Below the pieces are notes generated by a model, which ran no database searches, had not been told where the DNA came from, and was given only the letters and a program-made list of their open reading frames with translations. From Vreelandella rituensis (GTDB taxonomy: Bacteria > Pseudomonadota > Gammaproteobacteria > Pseudomonadales > Halomonadaceae), in assembly GCF_003336665.1 (NCBI RefSeq), contig NZ_QPIJ01000043.1:1-38926 (forward strand): DNA of 38,926 nucleotides, in the 5' to 3' direction. Position 1 is the stretch's first letter. Each line of letters opens with the position of its first letter. The position numbers were made by a program, and so were the translations under genes. This document shows positions 1 through 7,692 of this stretch, piece by piece.

Positions 1-939
1 ATACCAGCGGTCGATCTGGACGAACTGACGCCCCGCCCATTCTGCTTTGTAGTCGAGCTGGCGCACCAGCTCGCCCCAGCCCACATCGCTGATGGCTTTC
101 GCCAGATGCCGGTTCTTGACCCTATTTTTCACCGCGAGGCTTTCAGCACAGATCACTTGGTTCTCGTTGACGATCTGCCGGGTGAGTTTGTGTAGGTGGT
201 CAAGCCGGGCATCGGCGATTTTCGCGTGGCGCCGAGCCACCGTATGCCGCGCCTTGGCGCGGTTGTTGGAGCCTTTTTGCTTCCGTGATAGCTGGCGCTG
301 TGCCCGCGCCAGCTTACGCGCATGACGCGCCGTATGGCGGGGGTTGTTGACCCGTTTGCCGTCACTGGTGACAAATAGGTCTTTCAAGCCAAGATCAATC
401 CCCACCATCTTCGGCACCACGCCGAGCGATAGGGTTTCGACCTTGCACAGGCAGCTAATGAAATAGCGCCCCGCCCAGTCTTTGGATACCGTGACGGTGC
501 TGGGGGCTGACGGAAGCTCGCGGCTCCAGCGGATATTGAGGGGTTCCTTGCACTTGGCCAGCGTGACCTGGCCGTTACGATACGCAAACGCCGAACTGGC
601 AAAGGTGGCGGACTGTCGCTGCTTCTTTGACTTGAATCGCGGGTATCGTGCGCGCTTGGCAAAGAAGTGCTTGAAGGCCGATTGTTGATGGCGCAGGCAT
701 TGCTGCAAGGGCACCGAACTGACCTCGGCCAGGAACGCGGTGTCAGGTTGTTTTTTCAGCTGGGTCAGGAAGGCGCTGGCGTTGTAGCCGATTTTCTCTT
801 TGCGCTCGTAAAACGCATCGGTGCGATGTCGCAGCACCGCGTTCCAGACAAACCGCACGCACCCAAACGTCCACGCCAGCAGGATTTCCTGCTCGGGCGT
901 GGGATAGAATCGGTACTTGTAGGCGCGTTCGGTTGGCAT
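1..939 (-). CDS. tnpB: TnpB RNA-guided nuclease of an IS200/IS605-type element (3' end outside window)
   Basis: The reverse strand reads as 313 uninterrupted codons from an ATG at 939 to the window edge. An in-frame TAA lies two codons upstream (943-945), so 939 is the first possible ATG. The N-terminal region has the typical TnpB opening (YKYRFYPTPEQE, residues 7-18) and the LLAWTFGCVRFVWN helix. A RuvC-I motif, VGIDLGLKDL, places the catalytic Asp at residue 182, and RuvC-II ICAESLAVKN places the Glu at about 266. Family members are usually 370-420 aa, so the zinc finger, last RuvC motif and the omega-RNA overlapping the 3' end lie beyond the window. In the family the protein uses an omega-RNA to cut the donor joint and help the element persist. 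No TnpA transposase is visible beside it, so it may be a tnpB-only (IS1341-like) element. No strong ribosome-binding site is seen. Confidence 0.9.
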   Translation of the reverse strand, partial: MPTERAYKYRFYPTPEQEILLAWTFGCVRFVWNAVLRHRTDAFYERKEKIGYNASAFLTQLKKQPDTAFLAEVSSVPLQQCLRHQQSAFKHFFAKRARYPRFKSKKQRQSATFASSAFAYRNGQVTLAKCKEPLNIRWSRELPSAPSTVTVSKDWAGRYFISCLCKVETLSLGVVPKMVGIDLGLKDLFVTSDGKRVNNPRHTARHARKLARAQRQLSRKQKGSNNRAKARHTVARRHAKIADARLDHLHKLTRQIVNENQVICAESLAVKNRVKNRHLAKAISDVGWGELVRQLDYKAEWAGRQFVQIDRWY

Positions 940-992
940 GGGTTACATGCGTAGCCCGTGTCTTGTAAGTTTTCAAGTACCAGTGCCAACAA

Positions 993-1010
993 GGCACCCT
1001 GGCGGGTGCC
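993..1010. repeat. Perfect 7-bp hairpin upstream of tnpB
   Basis: GGCACCC (993-999) and GGGTGCC (1004-1010) pair perfectly around a TGGC loop, 54 bp upstream of the tnpB start. IS200/IS605 elements carry subterminal hairpins that the transposase recognises as single-stranded DNA, so this may be the left-end hairpin of the element. A role as a simple transcription structure cannot be excluded, and the exact left boundary of the element is not visible. Confidence 0.5.
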
Positions 1011-1074
1011 GCGCTTGTATCCCCTCCCTTAGCGCTACGCGACTCAGGAAGAGGTATTACGCGCTTTTTGATAA

Positions 1075-1092
1075 ACTGGTTCCCAAACCAGT
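1075..1092 (-). terminator. Candidate hairpin terminator after the SEC-C gene
   Basis: ACTGGTT (1075-1081) and AACCAGT (1086-1092) form a perfect 7-bp stem with a 4-nt loop, 55 bp past the stop codon of the leftward SEC-C gene. On the reverse strand it is followed only by a weak T-rich stretch (TTTATC), so termination is plausible but not strong. It could instead be part of the IS left end. Confidence 0.4.
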
Positions 1093-1146
1093 GCTCGCCA
1101 GCAGCTGATCGGCACCTGAAAATCTTCGCTGCTTGCGCAGGAAACA

Positions 1147-2967
1147 CTACTTGCGGTGCGCTTGCAGCCATTCAAGGGCACCGGGGGTGGTGCGCCATTG
1201 GTCACGCATCAAGGTTCGGTATTGCCAGGCTTCAGCGCGAGTGCCGGGGTCCACCTGGCCATCTGACGCAGGCAAGACCGGGCGCGGGGCTTCTGCGCAG
1301 AGCATATCCAACGCATGATGGTTATAGGCCACCACTTGGCTGAGTACCTGCTCGGCCTCTTCAAGCCGCTCAAGACGATAGAGTGCAAGTGCCCGACCCA
1401 ACAGCAAGCCCAACAACATGGAGCCTTCTTCGTCTCCCTGCTCGGACAGGCTCAGGGCTTCTTCATTGCGGTTATCGCGCAACAGCTGATCCAGCACCAG
1501 TTCCCGCAACCCCAGGCTGTCTTCCTGGTCGATGGCAAGAAGCTCCTCGGCGAGTTCACGAGAATGGTCCCGTGCACCGCGTTCCATCCCCACCACCAAT
1601 GCCAAGCCAGTGCGCAACAATAAGGCATTATCGGCGTCGTCCCAGCACAGATTACCTTCACCTTCGGCCCGGGCTTGTTGCATCCACCGCGACAAACGGC
1701 GTGCCAAGGGCTCCAGCAAACTCGGCGCCATCCACGGCAAGCTACCGAAGCGGCTGGTCAGCGCCAAGGTCACATCTTGGACCACCTGAGGCGCATCCAG
1801 CCATTCTGGATGCGCGCAGAGCTCGGGCATCCATTCCTCGGCCGTCGCCCAAGGGTCTGCACGAAACCCTAGGGCGACGTCTTCATCGATCATGACCTGG
1901 AAATGCTCATACCAGGCGGCATACAGCGTCGCTTCCCGGGCGCTGACATGGTAGGTGATACGCTGGGCATCGTCGTCATAGCGCAGGTCCAGGCGCGGTG
2001 CCGTGGGTAGCGCATTCAACAGCGATTGAAGCGCCACCAGCGGTGTCGCCAGGTCTTCTTCGGCACTCAGCAATTGGTCTGCCAAGGTAGCACCGGGGTT
2101 TTCCGCCAGGGCGGCGAGAAAATCCAGCTGATCGGGGTCCAGTTCACCCTGACGGGCCAGGCGCCGATACCAGAACCTGGAGCGTTCCTTGGCCTCTTCT
2201 TCGTGGCCTTCATGCAGCAGCAGCATGGCTTCGACATAGGCCAGCGTCGGCGAGTCGGGCAACGCCTGCTGCGCCTTGACGAAGGCGGCGCGGGCACTGT
2301 CCAGGTCATCGTTATCCAGGTGCATCAAGCACAGACGCTCAAGCGCCACCCCGCGCAGAAACAACGGCCCATGAGCCATGACGTTATCCAGCAGGTCAGC
2401 GCGCTTGCGCGTGAAACCACGCTCTTGATAGAGGTCGAGCAGAATTTCAAAGGCGGGTTCGGCCTGTTCCGGCAAGTTCGCCCAGTCGCCACCGGAAAAC
2501 ACCGATTCGAGAATCTGAATCGCGCGTCCACTCTGGCCGCTTTCGGCGGCGATCAACCCGGCTTCGAGCAATGCCTGAGCCGGTGCCTTGCGGCTGGCCA
2601 GCGCCGCCTTGAGCACAGGCCCTTTCCATTCGCGTAGCGAAAGCATCCACATCAATTGATCGGGAAGATCGGTGGGTAAGTCCACCGCCCGGCAACAATG
2701 TTTGTACTTGCGCCCGGAATCGCACCAGCACGGCTCGTTGGGGCCGGGTGTGGCCAATGGCTCACAATCGAAATCGAGACGTTCAAGCGGGGTTTGCGAC
2801 CATAACATCGGCGCCAACGCCTGAGCCGTGGCGATGTCGTCTTGAAAATAGTCCGCGCCTTCGGCACGCACCCATGTCATGAAATCAGGATAACGTTCCT
2901 GTTGTCTGATTGCCGTGAGCGCCCCGGAAGCAAATCCCAGCAGTTGATCCACCCATACCGCCAGCAT
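1147..2967 (-). CDS. SEC-C zinc-motif protein with TPR-like helical repeats
   Basis: Encodes about 606 aa from the ATG at 2967, which has GGAG 7 nt upstream. The frame stays open 70 codons further, but that stretch overlaps the neighbouring kinase gene and is not needed. A SEC-C metal-binding motif of the form CxC-x8-CC sits at residues 80-92 (Cys80, Cys82, Cys91, Cys92), like the zinc motif at the SecA C-terminus. The rest is Leu/Ala/Glu-rich helical sequence with spacing suggestive of TPR repeats; one segment at about residues 220-275 has ALERL and ARAAFVKAQQALPDSPTLAYVEAM. No catalytic motif was recognised, so a protein-binding or adaptor role is an inference. It lies 59 bp behind the UbiB-like kinase gene on the same strand and may be co-transcribed with it. 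Confidence 0.8.
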   Translation of the reverse strand: MLAVWVDQLLGFASGALTAIRQQERYPDFMTWVRAEGADYFQDDIATAQALAPMLWSQTPLERLDFDCEPLATPGPNEPCWCDSGRKYKHCCRAVDLPTDLPDQLMWMLSLREWKGPVLKAALASRKAPAQALLEAGLIAAESGQSGRAIQILESVFSGGDWANLPEQAEPAFEILLDLYQERGFTRKRADLLDNVMAHGPLFLRGVALERLCLMHLDNDDLDSARAAFVKAQQALPDSPTLAYVEAMLLLHEGHEEEAKERSRFWYRRLARQGELDPDQLDFLAALAENPGATLADQLLSAEEDLATPLVALQSLLNALPTAPRLDLRYDDDAQRITYHVSAREATLYAAWYEHFQVMIDEDVALGFRADPWATAEEWMPELCAHPEWLDAPQVVQDVTLALTSRFGSLPWMAPSLLEPLARRLSRWMQQARAEGEGNLCWDDADNALLLRTGLALVVGMERGARDHSRELAEELLAIDQEDSLGLRELVLDQLLRDNRNEEALSLSEQGDEEGSMLLGLLLGRALALYRLERLEEAEQVLSQVVAYNHHALDMLCAEAPRPVLPASDGQVDPGTRAEAWQYRTLMRDQWRTTPGALEWLQAHRK

Positions 2968-3026
2968 TGGCCATCTCCATTGCCATGAAAAGCGCCACAG
3001 TTTAGCACGCCCATTCGAGCAGTGCT

Positions 3027-4271
3027 TTAACCGCGCGCTCGAGCGAGCAAGGGGCCGGTACGCTCGGCCATGTTCAGACGCGCTTTCAAGCGAACCAGGT
3101 TCCAGTAGTGCCCATTTAGCGCACGCGAAAGCAACAACGTGTCCGCCGGCGGCTGCAGCCGGTCCATCGCCGCCCATACCTTGGGGCTGAGTTCGCGCAG
3201 GCGACGGTGCACACGCACATCGCTGAAATCCTGTTCGCCCGGAGCGAACAACGGTGACACCGCTTCCGCCGCTTCACGATACAGGGCAAGCGGCGCACCG
3301 TGACCCTGGCGCCCGCCCATCTTGAGCATCGCCTGATCCATGGCCATCGGGTCTTGCGCCAGGGTAGCGTCGAGAAGCTGCAACATGCTGTCAAGGCTCG
3401 CCTTGGGTACGGCAATCACCGCCCCCAGGTCATAAATCACCAGCCTGCCTTGTTCATCGGCGGCGAAGTTGCCCGCATGGGGGTCGGCGTGCAGTTCCCC
3501 ATGCGTGAACAGTTCTGCCGTGATCCAGTCGGCAAGCGCCGTGGCGATCTTCTGGCGGCGTTCATCATCAGTGCCTTCCAGCTCGCGCAAGGGGGTTCCC
3601 TCTACATAACGCATGGCCAGCACATGCGGGCCGCAAAGTGCCGGCAAGGGCTCGGGAATCACCAGGTTTTCCACGTCACGATAACGCTCCCGATAACGTG
3701 CCAAGGCCTCGGCTTCGGCCAGGTAATCCAGCTCTTCGCGCAAGCTTGTCGCAAGTTCCTCGAACAGTGCATCCAGACGCGACTGCGGCACCTTGAACCA
3801 GCGACCCAGGCGCATCAGCCGGCGCACCTGAAACAGATCGGTTTCCAGCACCTCGGCAAGCCCCGGGTACTGCACCTTGAGCACCAGGGTCTCGCCGCCA
3901 TGTGTGACCGCACGATGCACTTGCCCCATAGAGGCACTGGCAAAGGGGCGCTCTTCGATGTCACGAAACACCGTATCCAGATCGCCGTACTGGAGTACCA
4001 GCGCTTCACGGATGCGCGGCCAAGGCATCGGCTCGGCTTGGCGCTGCAAACGCGCCAGTTCATCGGCCAGATCTGGCGGCAGGATGTCATCCCACTGCGA
4101 AACGATCTGGGCAAGCTTCATCGCCGGACCCTTGAGCTCGGAAAGCCCTTCAAACAGCGCTTCACCCAGCGCCCGCCAATCGGCCTGGCCACCTAAACGG
4201 TTTTTTAGCAGGGCACCGCCGGTGCGTGCTCCCAACCCTATCAATCGACGTGTTCTGCCTTTCTCACGCAT
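3027..4271 (-). CDS. AarF/UbiB/ABC1-family atypical kinase
   Basis: A 414-aa protein of the UbiB/ADCK (COQ8) protein-kinase-like family. Visible motifs are the family extension KGPAMKLAQIVSQ (about residues 47-59), the Ala/Ser-rich loop FASASMGQVHRA in place of a P-loop, LVLKVQYPG with the nucleotide-binding Lys, EELDYLAEA, the catalytic LHADPHAGNF and IYDLGA as the metal-binding DFG equivalent. The KxGQ motif reads KLAQ, a variant I believe is common in proteobacterial paralogues. Family members support ubiquinone or lipid biosynthesis, but this one is shorter than UbiB (about 540 aa) and shows no obvious C-terminal membrane helices, so it is not called ubiB. A GAGG-containing ribosome-binding site precedes the ATG. 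It is divergent from topB. Confidence 0.85.
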   Translation of the reverse strand: MREKGRTRRLIGLGARTGGALLKNRLGGQADWRALGEALFEGLSELKGPAMKLAQIVSQWDDILPPDLADELARLQRQAEPMPWPRIREALVLQYGDLDTVFRDIEERPFASASMGQVHRAVTHGGETLVLKVQYPGLAEVLETDLFQVRRLMRLGRWFKVPQSRLDALFEELATSLREELDYLAEAEALARYRERYRDVENLVIPEPLPALCGPHVLAMRYVEGTPLRELEGTDDERRQKIATALADWITAELFTHGELHADPHAGNFAADEQGRLVIYDLGAVIAVPKASLDSMLQLLDATLAQDPMAMDQAMLKMGGRQGHGAPLALYREAAEAVSPLFAPGEQDFSDVRVHRRLRELSPKVWAAMDRLQPPADTLLLSRALNGHYWNLVRLKARLNMAERTGPLLARARG

Positions 4272-4290
4272 GATCTCGACCTCAACCTAA

Positions 4291-4341
4291 AAGTGATACA
4301 AATACTATACACCTAGTTAAGTCAGGTATCGCCTATCACTT
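4291..4341. promoter_or_regulatory. Spaced inverted repeat between divergent kinase and topB genes
   Basis: AAGTGATA (4291-4298) and TATCACTT (4334-4341) are exact reverse complements 35 bp apart in the 143-bp divergent spacer. The AT-rich centre includes ACTATACAC, which could serve as a -10 element. The arrangement could be an operator pair or two divergent promoter elements; there is no direct evidence for either. Confidence 0.3.
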
Positions 4342-4414
4342 ATGCCGGCACCAAGCCGATCTGATAAAATATCCAGCATTGCATTCATTTGCCAGTCTGC
4401 CAGCCAGGAGTCCT

Positions 4415-6355
4415 ATGCGCCTGATTATTGCCGAAAAACCCAGCTTGGCGCGTGCCATTGCTGACGCCTTGCCCGGTGGCTCGCGCCGGGAAGAAGGCGC
4501 CATTGTGTGTGGGGAAAGCGTGGTCACCTGGTGTCTGGGGCACTTGCTGGAGCAAGCCGCTCCAGAAATATACGATGCCGCCGACAAGCAATGGCGCCTC
4601 GACCGCCTGCCGATCGTCCCCCAACGCTGGAAGTTGACCCCGCGCACCAAGGCCCGCGGGCAGCTGGCGATCATCCGCCGTCTACTCAAGCAAGCCGAAG
4701 ACGTTGTACACGCCGGCGACCCGGACCGTGAAGGTCAATTGCTGGTACAGGAAGTCATCGAACATTGTGGCTATAAAGGCCCGGTCAAGCGCCTGTTGAT
4801 CAACGATTTGAACCGCCCTGCCGTGGTTCGTGCCCTGGGCCGCTTGCAGGATAACGCCGACTATCAGCCGCTTTTTCAGGCCGCCCAGGCACGCTCCCGC
4901 GCCGACTGGCTGTATGGCATCAACCTGACCCGCGCCTGGACGCTCACCGGGCGTCAAGCCGGTCACGATGGCGTGCTTTCGGTTGGCCGGGTTCAAACCC
5001 CGGTGCTGGGGCTGATCGTACGCCGCGACAACGCCATTCGTGACTTCGTGCCCCACCCCTTCTACCCGCTGTGGGTGGAGCTTGCCGTGAAAAGCGGTCA
5101 ACTTCGAGCCTGGTGGGTGCCGGGAGAATCCCAGCCGTTGGACGACCAGGGGCGTTTGATCGACCGCAGCCCGGCGGATCAACTGACCGCCCGGCTGCCG
5201 GGTGCTGAGGGAACCTTGAAGCGGCTGGAGCAGCAAGAAAAACGCCAGGCACCACCGCTGCCTTATTCGCTTTCCGCCCTTCAAGTGGATGCCGCCCGGC
5301 GCTATGGCGTCTCCGCCCAGGCGGTACTCGATAGCTGCCAACGGCTCTACGAACAGCACAAACTGATTACCTATCCGCGCTCGGATTGCCGTTATCTGCC
5401 CGAAGAACATCTCGCCCAGGTCCAGCGCAGCCTTGGCGGCGCCTGCGCCAGCGACAACACACTTGGCGAATGGCTGGCGGGGGCGGATTTTTCGCTACGC
5501 TCGAAAGCCTGGAACGACAAGAAAGTCAGCGCTCACCACGCCTTGGCGCCCACTGGCAAGACCCCTGACTTCAGCGTCCTTTCAGCCACCGATGCCAACG
5601 TCTTTCGTCTGATTACGCGCAATATGCTGGCGCAGTTCTATCGCCCCTTGCGTACCTTCGAGGTCAAGGCGCAGTTCATGGTGCTGAATGAAACGTTCAA
5701 AGCGCGTGGACAAAGCGTGCTCGACCCCGGCTGGAAGCCGCTGTTCACCACCCGTGACGAGACCCCGCCGCTACCCAGCCTGCATGAAGGTGAAACCTGC
5801 CGAGCGCTGGATGCCGGGGTGGAAGAACGCGAAACGCGCCCCCCCGAGCCGTTCACCGATGCCAGCCTAATCAATGCCATGATGAATATCGGCCGTTATG
5901 TACAGGATCCCGCCGTCAAACGCACCCTGAAGGAATCCGACGGCCTGGGCACCGAAGCCACCCGCGCCGGAATACTCGAAACTTTGGTGATGCGGGGTTA
6001 TCTGGTGCGCCAGGGCAAGGCACTGCGGGCCACGCAACTGGGCAGCGCCTTGATCGCCGCCCTGCCCAGCGCCGTGAGCACGCCGGAACGCACCGCGCTT
6101 TGGGAGCAGCGCCTGGGGGCGATTTCCGAACGGCAAGACGACGCGGACGCCTTTCAGCACGCGCTGTTGGATGATCTGCGCGCTCTGCTCAGCCAAAGCG
6201 ACGCCGGCAAGCTAAAGCAAAGTTTACGGACGGCACAGGGCGAAGCCGCTGCCCCCGCGAAGCGCGCGGGAAAGCCAAGCACTGGTAAGCCAAGAAAGAG
6301 CTATGGGAAAAGAAAAAGTAGCTGTGGGAAAAGAAAAGCAACGGCCAAGGAGTGA
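4415..6355 (+). CDS. topB: DNA topoisomerase III
   Basis: A 646-aa type IA topoisomerase that relaxes and decatenates DNA by transient cleavage of a single strand. The TOPRIM domain opens with MRLIIAEKPSLARAIA (residues 1-16) and carries the acidic DPDREG motif at 102-107. The SVGRVQTPVLGLIVRRD motif spans about 189-205. The active-site Tyr is residue 320 in LITYPRSDCRYLP, and the later GLGTEATRAGI motif is also present. The start at 4415 follows AGGAG at 4406-4410; the 12 extra upstream codons in frame look unlike the family. The C-terminus is a basic Lys/Arg/Ser/Gly tail with a duplicated segment rather than zinc fingers. It is monocistronic as far as seen and divergent from the kinase gene. 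Confidence 0.95.
   Translation: MRLIIAEKPSLARAIADALPGGSRREEGAIVCGESVVTWCLGHLLEQAAPEIYDAADKQWRLDRLPIVPQRWKLTPRTKARGQLAIIRRLLKQAEDVVHAGDPDREGQLLVQEVIEHCGYKGPVKRLLINDLNRPAVVRALGRLQDNADYQPLFQAAQARSRADWLYGINLTRAWTLTGRQAGHDGVLSVGRVQTPVLGLIVRRDNAIRDFVPHPFYPLWVELAVKSGQLRAWWVPGESQPLDDQGRLIDRSPADQLTARLPGAEGTLKRLEQQEKRQAPPLPYSLSALQVDAARRYGVSAQAVLDSCQRLYEQHKLITYPRSDCRYLPEEHLAQVQRSLGGACASDNTLGEWLAGADFSLRSKAWNDKKVSAHHALAPTGKTPDFSVLSATDANVFRLITRNMLAQFYRPLRTFEVKAQFMVLNETFKARGQSVLDPGWKPLFTTRDETPPLPSLHEGETCRALDAGVEERETRPPEPFTDASLINAMMNIGRYVQDPAVKRTLKESDGLGTEATRAGILETLVMRGYLVRQGKALRATQLGSALIAALPSAVSTPERTALWEQRLGAISERQDDADAFQHALLDDLRALLSQSDAGKLKQSLRTAQGEAAAPAKRAGKPSTGKPRKSYGKRKSSCGKRKATAKE
6299..6340 (+). repeat. 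21-bp tandem duplication in the topB tail
   Basis: Two adjacent 21-bp units (6299-6319 and 6320-6340) differ at only a few positions. Each encodes a seven-residue basic unit (SYGKRKS then SCGKRKA) at the very C-terminus of topoisomerase III. It looks like a slippage duplication extending the DNA-binding tail. Confidence 0.75.
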
Positions 6356-6438
6356 GAGTGTAGCGGTAGCACTTCCTTTGGCAGAATTTTAGCTTAACCC
6401 ATGGGTGCGTTTTAGTAACCAGACCTTCCGCTGGAAAA

Positions 6439-6966
6439 CTAATCTATGACGCCTGAATAACGCTGTTTAGCTCGGTAAAGGCGATAAATCGTAATGGCGT
6501 TAGTCAAAATCACGAGCGCTTCGGCCAGTGTCCCCCCGACCGAGCCAGCCAGGATATGGCTGAGTGTCCAGGCTAATGCTGCCAAACCCAAGAAAACACG
6601 CATGGGAATACCACGGAGTAGAAACATGCTCACCGTACCCAATACCATCGCTACGATGGCGGGCAGATCGGCCCAGCTCTGCCAGGTAAGCACCGAAGCC
6701 ACACCACTTGCCGCTAACACAATGACCATTGCTACTTTACTGCCCGGATAGCGCCGGGCCAGTGCAATGCGAGCGATCACCAGCAATGATAATGCAGCGG
6801 CAGTCCAACTCCCAAAAAACATGAACTGTAAAGCAAAGGCCACATTCGCGGAGAGAAGCAGCACCAGGAGCCGGTCATCCTGCTTGCTGGAAAAGGCCAG
6901 GACGCAGAGTATCAGCGACACCAAGCCAAAAAACTGACCGGCCATCGTGCCATAGCTTTCCATCAT
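6439..6966 (-). CDS. YgjV-family inner-membrane protein
   Basis: A predicted 175-aa integral membrane protein starting at the ATG at 6966; a second ATG follows directly, and AGGAG lies 12 nt upstream. The longer frame upstream overlaps the promoter region of the Nudix gene and is polar, so it was not used. About six hydrophobic segments are visible, including GQFFGLVSLILCVLAF, LLVLLLSANVAFALQFMFFG and AMVIVLAASGVASVL, with short basic loops such as ARRYPGSK and a basic C-terminal RLYRAKQR. Length and pattern match the Imp-YgjV family (E. coli YgjV is of similar size), whose function is unknown. It is divergent from the Nudix gene across about 106 bp. Confidence 0.75.
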   Translation of the reverse strand: MMESYGTMAGQFFGLVSLILCVLAFSSKQDDRLLVLLLSANVAFALQFMFFGSWTAAALSLLVIARIALARRYPGSKVAMVIVLAASGVASVLTWQSWADLPAIVAMVLGTVSMFLLRGIPMRVFLGLAALAWTLSHILAGSVGGTLAEALVILTNAITIYRLYRAKQRYSGVID

Positions 6967-7072
6967 AAAAACTGGGTACTCCTTATTAAGGTCTGTTGAC
7001 GTTTCATCGGACCGTGCATTTTTTCCTTGTACCGGTAGAATCACGTTTTTTCCCGGTATCGAATCCCCCCCC

Positions 7073-7603
7073 ATGAAGCTTATTAAAGAACTGATCCACC
7101 CTGAACTCAGCTCTCGGGAAGGACGCACCCTGCGCCGCCACGCGGCCCGTGGCATTGTGCTGCGTGACGATAAAATTCTGTTGCTGTTTACCGAGCGCTA
7201 CAACGATTTCAGCTTGCCAGGTGGCGGCATTGATCAGGGCGAAGATATTCAGGTGGCGCTGAAACGTGAGCTGGAAGAAGAAACCGGCGCCCGTGATATT
7301 CAGGTGCATGCGCATTACGGTTTTATCGAAGAGTACCGCCCGTATTGGAAACCCGACTACGACCTTATGCACATGACATCACATTTCTTTGTTTGCGATA
7401 TCGCCTCGGAACTGGCTGAAGTTCGCATGGAAAGCCATGAAATTGCCAATGGCATGAAACCGGTGTGGATTTCCGTCAATGAGGCAATGAATCACAACCG
7501 TCAGGTCATGTCCCGTCAGGAAAAAACGATGGGCCAATCAATTCAGCGGGAAACCTTTATGCTGGAAAAGATCTCTTCGGAACTGGTCGCTCAGCCCGCT
7601 TAG
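7073..7603 (+). CDS. Nudix hydrolase
   Basis: A 176-aa protein with a complete Nudix box at residues 51-73: Gly51, Glu57, Arg65-Glu66-Leu67, Glu69-Glu70 and Gly72, matching GX5EX7REUXEEXGU. The box binds the Mg2+ used to hydrolyse a nucleoside diphosphate linked to another group. The N-terminal RRHAARGIVLRDDKILLLFTERYNDFSLPGGG is typical of ADP-ribose or nucleotide-clearing Nudix enzymes, but the substrate cannot be read from sequence. A long C-terminal stretch after residue 125 (EIANGMKPVWISVNEAM) forms the end of the Nudix fold. It converges with the antiporter gene. Confidence 0.9.
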   Translation: MKLIKELIHPELSSREGRTLRRHAARGIVLRDDKILLLFTERYNDFSLPGGGIDQGEDIQVALKRELEEETGARDIQVHAHYGFIEEYRPYWKPDYDLMHMTSHFFVCDIASELAEVRMESHEIANGMKPVWISVNEAMNHNRQVMSRQEKTMGQSIQRETFMLEKISSELVAQPA

Positions 7604-7607
7604 AGCA

Positions 7608-7631
7608 TTGCTCCCCATGGCTGGGGAACAA
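7608..7631. terminator. Hairpin between convergent Nudix and antiporter genes
   Basis: TTGCTCCCC (7608-7616) pairs with GGGGAACAA (7623-7631) with one mismatch and a 6-nt loop, starting 5 bp after the Nudix stop codon. There is no T-run, so it may act as a weak or factor-assisted terminator, or protect the mRNA 3' end. Confidence 0.45.
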
Positions 7632-7692
7632 CCTAAAATACTGTCCGCGGTCAGTCGACCCCTTCAGTCTCGACCACCGGCCCTGTAACTTC

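Noticed and set aside
2968..3177. N-terminal extension of the SEC-C gene to 3177
   Set aside because: It would overlap the kinase gene by 150 bp, and the ATG at 2967 has a good ribosome-binding site.
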